The notes below the pieces were generated by a model that was not told where the DNA came from, searched no databases, and worked only from the letters and a program-made list of their open reading frames with translations. Source: DAOUBF01 sp034432795 (GTDB lineage Bacteria > Chloroflexota > Anaerolineae > DSLN01). Taken from it: 48,308 nt of DNA. This document shows positions 41,009-46,626 of the stretch, in pieces; position 1 is the stretch's first letter, and each line of letters opens with the position of its first letter. The stretch is taken from contig DAOUBF010000017.1 of assembly GCA_034432795.1 (NCBI GenBank), positions 1-48,308 of the forward strand, given 5' to 3'. Made by a program: the position numbers and the translations under genes.

Positions 41009-41038
41009 TTGGCGCAATGCCTGAAAATGAGGTACACT
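41009..41038 (+). promoter_or_regulatory. Candidate promoter of tRNA-Sec
   Basis: TTGGCG (41009-41014), 18-bp spacer, TACACT (41033-41038). The predicted start is 41045, which is the first base of the tRNA. Confidence 0.5.
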
Positions 41039-41044
41039 TGGGTT

Positions 41045-41139
41045 GGGGGTGGTTGGGGCCCGGTGGCCCTCGCGGTCTTCAAAACCGTCTGGCGCGCTGC
41101 GTGGCAGGGCGCGGTGGGTTCGACTCCCATCCATCCCCG
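41045..41139 (+). tRNA. selC: tRNA-Sec (UCA anticodon)
   Basis: A 95-nt selenocysteine tRNA. Acceptor GGGGGTGG (41045-41052) pairs with CCATCCCC (41131-41138), 8 bp. D-stem 6 bp: GGGGCC / GGCCCT with a 4-nt loop CGGT. Anticodon loop CTTCAAA has UCA at 41079-41081. A long variable arm (about 41089-41113) with a GTG loop follows. T-arm 5 bp with TTCGACT loop. Discriminator G, no encoded CCA. The 8+5 bp acceptor-T helix and 6-bp D-stem are diagnostic. Confidence 0.97.
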
Positions 41140-41152
41140 CCTGGATGGATAA

Positions 41153-41200
41153 AACGTGAAACGTAAACCGCGATAAGCCTCGCGGTTTATGTTTCACGTT
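41153..41200. terminator. Bidirectional hairpin between tRNA-Sec and tRNA-His
   Basis: AACGTGAAACGTAAACCGCG (41153-41172) and CGCGGTTTATGTTTCACGTT (41181-41200) pair at 19 of 20 positions (the exception can be a G-U) with an 8-nt loop. It separates two convergent tRNA genes and probably terminates both. GTTTCACGTT-like strings also occur at 45301-45325. Confidence 0.8.
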
Positions 41201-41209
41201 GACAATCAG

Positions 41210-41282
41210 GGTGACTGGTGGGGCTCGAACCCACAACACCTCGGGCCACAGCCGAGTGCTCTGCCGTTGAGCTACAGTCACC
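41210..41282 (-). tRNA. tRNA-His (GUG anticodon)
   Basis: A 73-nt tRNA with G-1 at 41282 opposite C73 (41210), the histidine-specific extra pair. Acceptor GTGACTG / CAGTCAC, D-stem GCTC / GAGC, anticodon stem CTCGG / CCGAG with loop CTGTGGC (GTG), T-stem GTGGG / CCCAC. CCA is not encoded. Confidence 0.97.
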
Positions 41283-41392
41283 GTAAGCCCATTCTCAGGC
41301 TACCCAGATTATACCACTGGCCGCGCAGGTCGTCAATCCTTCGCTCACACCGGGGTGCATCCCTATACCGGACTTCAACCGCAACTCGCTCA

Positions 41393-41757
41393 GGTGTATT
41401 CCATATTCGGGGCAGATGTGGTGCACTGGCCACGACGAGAACAACGAGAACAGGAGAGAGCAGAGCATGGACATGGCACAGCGGCCAGCGGGCGAGGAGA
41501 TGACACTGAGTAGGCCGGGTTTTCCTCCCCGGTGTAGGGCAGGTTTCTATACCTGCCGCTCTTCGGCGGCTATGGAAAGCCGCCCTACGGGCTATTCTAT
41601 CGCGCCTTGCCCATCCCGCCATTTATGCGGGGATCTCAATCGACGCGCAGCGCCCCATGTCAGGGGTCGCCCGGCCCCCGGCCAGTCAGGCGCGGTTTCC
41701 CTCACGGGACGCCTGCTGGCAGTCAACCGCAGGGCGGCCCCTAATATGGAATACACC
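41393..41757. repeat. 365-bp segment bounded by inverted repeats
   Basis: GGTGTATTCCATATTCGGGGC (41393-41413) and GCCCCTAATATGGAATACACC (41737-41757) are inverted copies differing at one position. The segment contains hairpin repeat copy C and no transposase frame. It resembles a MITE-like or excised-element layout; no flanking target duplication was identified by eye. Confidence 0.6.
41511..41627 (+). repeat. Modular hairpin repeat, copy C
   Basis: TAGGCCGGGTTTTCCTCCCC, then GTAGGGCAGGTTTCTATACC module, CTTCGGCGGCTATGGAAAGC module, then CTACGGGCTATTCTAT and CCCATCCCGCCATTTATG. Same order as copy A but with a shorter connector. Confidence 0.9.
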
Positions 41758-41773
41758 CACTCGCTCCGCTGAA

Positions 41774-41801
41774 TTGCACCCCCTATCAGAGATGGTATAA
41801 T
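41774..41801 (+). promoter_or_regulatory. Promoter of the sorbosone dehydrogenase-like gene
   Basis: TTGCAC (41774-41779), 16-bp spacer, TATAAT (41796-41801). Predicted start near 41808, giving an 89-nt leader before ATG 41897. Confidence 0.75.
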
Positions 41802-41896
41802 TAGGACGAAGATCATTCAGATTGTGGGGATCACCCGGCCGAAGGCGGGCTGATCCCTCATTACTGTATCCCCAATATCGCAGATCGGAGCAGAGC

Positions 41897-43237
41897 ATGA
41901 AGCTATGGGTTCCCCTCGTGGCGCTTGTACTGTTGGGTCTGGTGGGGCTGGCAGCCGGCCAGGCCTCTTCCCTGCCCTCCCCCCTCTCAAACGAGAGTGG
42001 GCCTTCTCTGCGCATACCGAATGAGCCGATCCCGCCGGGGACGCATGTGGAAACCGTCCTGACCAATATGACCCAGCCGGTCGCGCTGGCCTTTGACTCC
42101 AGCGGGCGGCTGTTCTACACCGAGCGCACCGGCAGCGTGCGCCTCTTCGCCAACGGCCAACTCCAGCCGAACCCGGTGATCACCTTCAGCGTGGACACCT
42201 GTTTTGAGCGCGGCCTGCTGGGCATCGCCCTGGACCCCAACTTCACCGCCAACCACTATATCTACGTGTACTACACCGCCTGGAGTGGCTCATCCTGCGG
42301 CGACACCACCAACAAGGTGGTGCGCTTCGTGGAGAACAACGGCATCGGCTCCAACCCAGTGGAGATCTTCTCCTCACCGGCAGTGGGCGCAGGCAACCAC
42401 AACGGCGGCAACCTGCACTTTGGGCCGGACGGCAAGCTGTATATCACCATCGGTGACGACGCCTATGCGGCCAACGCGCAGGACCTGAACTCCAAGAACG
42501 GCAAGATGCACCGCATTAACGCCGATGGCACGATCCCCACCGACAACCCCTGGTACGGCCAGCCCAACACTGTGTGGTCCAATTACGCACGCGGATTGCG
42601 CAACAGCTTTGACTTTGATTTTGACCCGCTGAGCGGCTGGCTGTTCGCCAGCGAGAACGGCCCGAATTGCGACGACGAGATGAACCGTATCCTGGCCGGG
42701 CACAACTACGGCTGGCGCTCCGGCTATCCCTGCGGCGATAACGACCCCCAGTACAACACCATCCCACCGCTGTGGCGCTGGACGCCCACCATCGCGCCGA
42801 CCGGCGCAGCCTTCTATACCGGCAACCAGATCCCGGCCTGGCAGAATCATCTGTTCATGTGCGCTTATAATACGGGTCTGATGTACCATCTTTATCTGAG
42901 CGGGGACCGCATGACGATAACGAACGTGACGACCATTGACAACACCGGCCCGAATGGCGTCACCTGCCACATGGACGTGCAGACCGGGCCGGATGGGGCG
43001 TTCTACTATATCCAGGGTGGAGGCTATAATACCGGCACGCTCAAGCGCATCGTCGCCGACGGGATCACACCTACATCTACGCCGACCCCAACGCGGACGA
43101 GCACCCCCACCAGCACGCCCACACCGACCGCGACGGCCACAGCCACGCCCGGCCCCTCACCGACCGCCACCGCCACCAGCATCCCCCTGCCCTATTCCGC
43201 CTACCTGCCGCTTGTCCTGAAGTCAAACGGTCAGTAG
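41897..43237 (+). CDS. Secreted PQQ/sorbosone dehydrogenase-like beta-propeller with YLPLVLK tail
   Basis: A 446-residue exported protein. Signal peptide about 1-22 (LVALVLLGLVGLAAG). The beta-propeller (about 50-370) matches the glucose/sorbosone dehydrogenase family: FDSSGRLFYTERTGSVRLF, GLLGIALDPNFTANHYIYVY, NHNGGNLHFGPDGKLYITIG, YARGLRNSFDFDFDP, GPNCDDEMNRILAGHNYGW. A Thr/Pro linker (TPTSTPTPTRTSTPTSTPTP type) follows and the chain ends YSAYLPLVLKSNGQ. Family members oxidise sugars with PQQ or bind carbohydrate; activity is not certain. GGAG precedes the ATG. Confidence 0.9.
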   Translation: MKLWVPLVALVLLGLVGLAAGQASSLPSPLSNESGPSLRIPNEPIPPGTHVETVLTNMTQPVALAFDSSGRLFYTERTGSVRLFANGQLQPNPVITFSVDTCFERGLLGIALDPNFTANHYIYVYYTAWSGSSCGDTTNKVVRFVENNGIGSNPVEIFSSPAVGAGNHNGGNLHFGPDGKLYITIGDDAYAANAQDLNSKNGKMHRINADGTIPTDNPWYGQPNTVWSNYARGLRNSFDFDFDPLSGWLFASENGPNCDDEMNRILAGHNYGWRSGYPCGDNDPQYNTIPPLWRWTPTIAPTGAAFYTGNQIPAWQNHLFMCAYNTGLMYHLYLSGDRMTITNVTTIDNTGPNGVTCHMDVQTGPDGAFYYIQGGGYNTGTLKRIVADGITPTSTPTPTRTSTPTSTPTPTATATATPGPSPTATATSIPLPYSAYLPLVLKSNGQ

Positions 43238-43260
43238 AATAGGGCGCGGAGAGACTGCTT

Positions 43261-44505
43261 ATGGTGACCCGTATCCGTGTGCCCGCAGAGGGCGAGAAGA
43301 TCACAGTCCAGGATGGCAGGCTGGTCGTACCCGACCGGCCCATTATCGGTTACATTGAGGGCGATGGCATTGGCCCGGACATCATGCGGGCCTGCCTGCG
43401 CATGTGGGATGCCGCCGTTGAGCGGGCCTACGGCGGGCAGCGCAAGATCGCCTGGATGGAACTCTACGCGGGTGAGAAGGCCCGCGACCTGTACGACGGC
43501 CAATACCTGCCCGAAGAGACGCTCGCCGCCATCGCCGAGTATATCGTCGCTATCAAAGGCCCGCTGACCACGCCGGTCGGCGGCGGCATCCGCAGCCTGA
43601 ACGTCACTATCCGCCAGGCGCTGGACCTGTATGCCTGCGTCCGGCCCGTGCGCTGGTATCCGGGCGTGCCCAGCCCCTTGCGCCACCCGGAGCAGGTGGA
43701 TGTGGTCATCTTCCGCGAGAACACCGAGGACGTGTACGCGGGGATTGAGTGGCCGTCGGGGTCGCCGGAGGCCCGCAAGGTGATCCAGTGGCTTAACCGC
43801 GAGATGGGCACGCAGATTGACGAGATGGCCGGCATTGGCGTCAAGCCGATCACCGAGTACGGCACGAAGCGCCTGGTGCGCAAGGCCATCCGCTACGCCC
43901 TGGAGAATGGCCGTAGGAGCGTGACCCTGGTCCACAAGGGCAACATTCAGAAGTTCACCGAGGGCGCGTTCCGCAATTGGGGCTATCAACTGGCCAAAGA
44001 GGAATTCGGCGACGTGACCGTGACCGAGGAGGAGGTCAACGCCGGGGCCGATCCTACCGGCAAGCTGATCATCAAGGACCGCATCGCCGACATCATGTTC
44101 CAGATGATGCTGCTGCGCCCGGCGGAGTTTGACGTGATCGCCACGCCCAACCTGAACGGCGATTACCTCTCCGACGCGGTTGCCGCCGAGGTCGGCGGGG
44201 TGGGCATCGCGCCGGGCGCGAACATCGGCGATTACATTGCCGTGTTTGAGGCCACACACGGCAGCGCTCCCAAGTACGCCAACCAGGACAAGGTCAACCC
44301 CGGTTCGCTGCTGCTCTCCGGCGTGATGATGCTGGAGTACCTCGGTTGGAAAGAGGCCGCCGACCTGATTGTGGAGGGTTACAAGCGCACCATCGCCCAG
44401 AAGATCGTCACCTATGACTTCGCCCGCCAGATGGAAGGCGCGCGTGAGGTCAGGACCAGCGAGTTCGCTACGGCGGTCATTGAGAATATGACGAAGGGTG
44501 CATGA
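43261..44505 (+). CDS. icd: Isocitrate dehydrogenase (NADP-type)
   Basis: A 414-residue ICDH of the E. coli-like class, converting isocitrate to 2-oxoglutarate in the TCA cycle. IGYIEGDGIGPDIMRACL, GPLTTPVGGGIRSLNVTIRQ (substrate Ser and Arg), IFRENTEDVYAGIEWP, VTLVHKGNIQKFTEGAF, ATPNLNGDYLSDAVAAEVG and EATHGSAPKYANQDKVNPGS are all present. The Lys-Tyr of APKYA and the Arg of TYDFARQM correspond to NADP-binding residues. ATG 43261 lies 23 bp after the previous stop. Confidence 0.97.
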   Translation: MVTRIRVPAEGEKITVQDGRLVVPDRPIIGYIEGDGIGPDIMRACLRMWDAAVERAYGGQRKIAWMELYAGEKARDLYDGQYLPEETLAAIAEYIVAIKGPLTTPVGGGIRSLNVTIRQALDLYACVRPVRWYPGVPSPLRHPEQVDVVIFRENTEDVYAGIEWPSGSPEARKVIQWLNREMGTQIDEMAGIGVKPITEYGTKRLVRKAIRYALENGRRSVTLVHKGNIQKFTEGAFRNWGYQLAKEEFGDVTVTEEEVNAGADPTGKLIIKDRIADIMFQMMLLRPAEFDVIATPNLNGDYLSDAVAAEVGGVGIAPGANIGDYIAVFEATHGSAPKYANQDKVNPGSLLLSGVMMLEYLGWKEAADLIVEGYKRTIAQKIVTYDFARQMEGAREVRTSEFATAVIENMTKGA

Positions 44506-44977
44506 CGGACGGCGGCCTATTCGCTGTCGTCCGTCGTCCGGCAGTGGCGACGATCACGAAGAAGATCGCGGCAAGCTCCACCAGCACGCTGACCCACGCC
44601 GGTGGGCGGGTGGCCTGCCCCCAGCGCAGATGCGGCCCAAGCGGGATGCGCCCCCGCACCAGCGGATAGGCCCAGCCCACGCCCGGCGGGTTGCCGCCGA
44701 TGAAGTTATCAATCAGGATATGCGACAGCCCGCCAATGATGACCGAACCCATGCCCAACCGGCGCAGCGCCAGCCCGGCCAGGAGGAGCGCGATAGGCGA
44801 ATGCGTCCAGGTGCGGTGGGCTTCTGACTTGGGAAAGCCCAGGGTGTGAACGGCGAAGAAATCCACGTCCGGCAGGACACTGCCGACAAGCACCCCTTTG
44901 GTCTGCACGGGCAGGCCGCGTTCTCGCAGCCAGCGGGCCAATGCTGCACCTACAATCAAATGTCCAAATGGTGTCAT
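44477..44977 (-). CDS. YdjM-like membrane-bound metal-dependent hydrolase
   Basis: A 166-residue YdjM/PF04307-type protein: MTPFGHLIVGAALARWL, VLVGSVLPDVDFFAVHTLG with the D-x-D, RTWTHSPIALLLAGLALRRL with the HS, and GGLSHILIDNFIGGN are the family's metal-site and helix motifs. Several helices; inner membrane. ATG 44977 is chosen, as the 18 upstream residues are not family-like. Its 3' end overlaps icd by 29 bp in convergent orientation. Catalytic activity is only predicted for this family. Confidence 0.88.
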   Translation of the reverse strand: MTPFGHLIVGAALARWLRERGLPVQTKGVLVGSVLPDVDFFAVHTLGFPKSEAHRTWTHSPIALLLAGLALRRLGMGSVIIGGLSHILIDNFIGGNPPGVGWAYPLVRGRIPLGPHLRWGQATRPPAWVSVLVELAAIFFVIVATAGRRTTANRPPSVMHPSSYSQ

Positions 44978-45031
44978 GGGAGCAAAGGATAACCGAAAAA
45001 CGATGGAGGGGCAAATACCGTCAAACGTCAA

Positions 45032-45340
45032 ACATTCTCATTGAGATCCAACTATGGCAGGATGGACGAGGCGGGATAGCCTGTAGGGCGGCTTTCCATA
45101 GCCGCCACAGCAGGCAGAAGAGCGGCAGGTATAGACACCTGCCCTACGCCGGGGAGGGAAACCCCGCCTACGACCGGAATTCCACGCGCGGAGAGCCTCC
45201 ATTCACGCTGACGTGGCGTAGAGTTCCATGGGCTTCCCGGCCCAACAATAGCGCGTGAGCCGTGCCTGACGGATTTAGGAGAGGAGCTCAAATTATCAAC
45301 CTTGACGTTTCACATTTCACGCTAGATACATGGAGGAGTC
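45032..45340. other. Gene-free region holding repeat copy D
   Basis: 309 bp with hairpin repeat copy D (45055-45173) and the GTTTCACATTTCACG string at 45306-45324. The promoter for the M24 peptidase gene was not identified with confidence. Confidence 0.6.
45055..45173 (-). repeat. Modular hairpin repeat, copy D
   Basis: Reverse-orientation copy: GGCAGGATGGACGAGGCGGG, GTAGGGCGGCTTTCCATAGC module, AGAAGAGCGGCAGGTATAGA with CACCTGCCCTAC module, then GGGGAGGGAAACCCCGCCTA. Confidence 0.9.
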
Positions 45341-46528
45341 ATGACCGACCATCTGATTCAGGAAAAACTTGACCAGGCCGTCGCCATCCTGCAAGAGAAG
45401 GGCGTGGATGCCTGGCTCACTTTCGTCCGCGAGACCTCCCAGGTCCACGATCCCTGCCTGGACCTGATCCTGGGGTTGGAGTTGACCTGGCAATCGGCGC
45501 TGATCGTCGGGCGGGGCGGCGAACGCATCGCCATTGTCGGCTTCTACGATACCGACAACGTGCGCAACACTGGCGGCTGGAGCGAGGTCATCGGCTACCA
45601 CCAGAGCCTGCGCGAGCCGCTCTTGAACGCGCTGGAACGGCTGAATCCGGCCCAGGTCGCCGTCAACTTTTCAGAGAGCGACCCGGCAGCGGACGGTCTG
45701 ACGCACGGCATGTACCTCGTCCTGACCGGCTTGCTGGCCGGAACACCCTATGCCGACCGGCTGATCTCGGCGGAGGCGATCATCGGGGCGTTGCGCGGGC
45801 GCAAGACGCCTGGCGAGGTTGCCCGCATCCGCCGCGCCATCGCCACGACCGAGGAGATTTTCGCCGCGCTCACGCCGCGCCTGCGCCCCGGCCAGAGCGA
45901 GATAGAGATCGCCGCGATGGTCAAGGCCGAAGTGGCCGCACGGGGACTTGCCCCCGCCTGGAGCCCAGAGTACTGCCCCATCGTCAACGCCGGGCCGGAT
46001 TCGTCCCCCGGCCATGCCGCGCCCGCCCACCACCGCACGCAACGCGGTCACCTGCTTCACCTGGACTTCGGCGTCAAGCAAGACGGCTTCGTCTCCGATC
46101 TGCAGCGCATGTGGTACTTCCTGGATGAGGGCGAAGCGGGGCCGCCGGACGATGTGCGCCGCGCCTGGGAGGCCTGCTGGGCGGCAATGGAAGCCGGGCG
46201 AGCCGCGCTCAAACCGGGCGTCCAGGGCTGGGAGGTGGATGCGGCGGCGCGGGCTGCGCTCGTTGCTGCCGGTTACCCCGAATACCAACACGCCCTCGGC
46301 CACCACATGGGCCGTACCGCCCACGATGGCGCCACCGTCCTGGGGCCGCGCTGGGAGCGCTATGGCCGCACGCCCTATGGCATCGTTGAGCCGGGCTACG
46401 TCATGACCCTTGAACTGGGCACCGCCGTCCCCAACCGGGGCTACATCGGCCTGGAAGAGGATGTGCTCGTCACCGAGTCGGGCGCGGAGTATCTGAGCAC
46501 GCCACAGAAAGAGTTGTGGTGCATTTAG
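45341..46528 (+). CDS. M24-family metallopeptidase (Xaa-Pro aminopeptidase-like)
   Basis: A 395-residue pita-bread-fold metallopeptidase. The creatinase-like N-terminal domain (about 1-145) precedes the catalytic domain. The metal ligands are visible: Asp in LHLDFGVKQDG and Asp in FVSDLQRMWYF, His in ALGHHMGRTAHDG, Glu in MTLELGTAVP and Glu in GLEEDVLVTE. Full length and probably active. Peptide specificity cannot be read. It lies 98 bp upstream of the amidohydrolase. Confidence 0.93.
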   Translation: MTDHLIQEKLDQAVAILQEKGVDAWLTFVRETSQVHDPCLDLILGLELTWQSALIVGRGGERIAIVGFYDTDNVRNTGGWSEVIGYHQSLREPLLNALERLNPAQVAVNFSESDPAADGLTHGMYLVLTGLLAGTPYADRLISAEAIIGALRGRKTPGEVARIRRAIATTEEIFAALTPRLRPGQSEIEIAAMVKAEVAARGLAPAWSPEYCPIVNAGPDSSPGHAAPAHHRTQRGHLLHLDFGVKQDGFVSDLQRMWYFLDEGEAGPPDDVRRAWEACWAAMEAGRAALKPGVQGWEVDAAARAALVAAGYPEYQHALGHHMGRTAHDGATVLGPRWERYGRTPYGIVEPGYVMTLELGTAVPNRGYIGLEEDVLVTESGAEYLSTPQKELWCI

Positions 46529-46626
46529 GGCGGATGACGGAGGCTTTCTCGTCCGTCGTCTTCCGTCGTCTGTTGAATAGAGTACATAATGTCCCCTTCG
46601 GCAAGAGGGATTAAGGAAAACAGGAT

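Larger units (their letters stand above)
40731..41044. other. 314-bp region upstream of DUF2207 and tRNA-Sec
   Basis: No supported gene. It contains the imperfect inverted repeat at 40756-40821 and the tRNA-Sec promoter near its right end, plus an unidentified promoter for the DUF2207 operon. Confidence 0.65.
41283..41896. other. 614-bp gene-free region between tRNA-His and the sorbosone dehydrogenase-like gene
   Basis: No supported gene. It contains the inverted repeat pair 41393-41413 / 41737-41757, hairpin repeat copy C at 41511-41627 and the promoter at 41774-41801. Confidence 0.65.

Noticed and set aside
40961..41281. 106-codon minus-strand frame across the tRNA region
   Set aside because: It covers tRNA-Sec and tRNA-His, which are supported by complete cloverleaf structures.
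43069..43170. Thr/Pro-coding run as a tandem DNA repeat or CRISPR-like array
   Set aside because: It is a low-complexity linker (ACx CCx codons) inside the secreted protein gene, without regular repeat-spacer structure.
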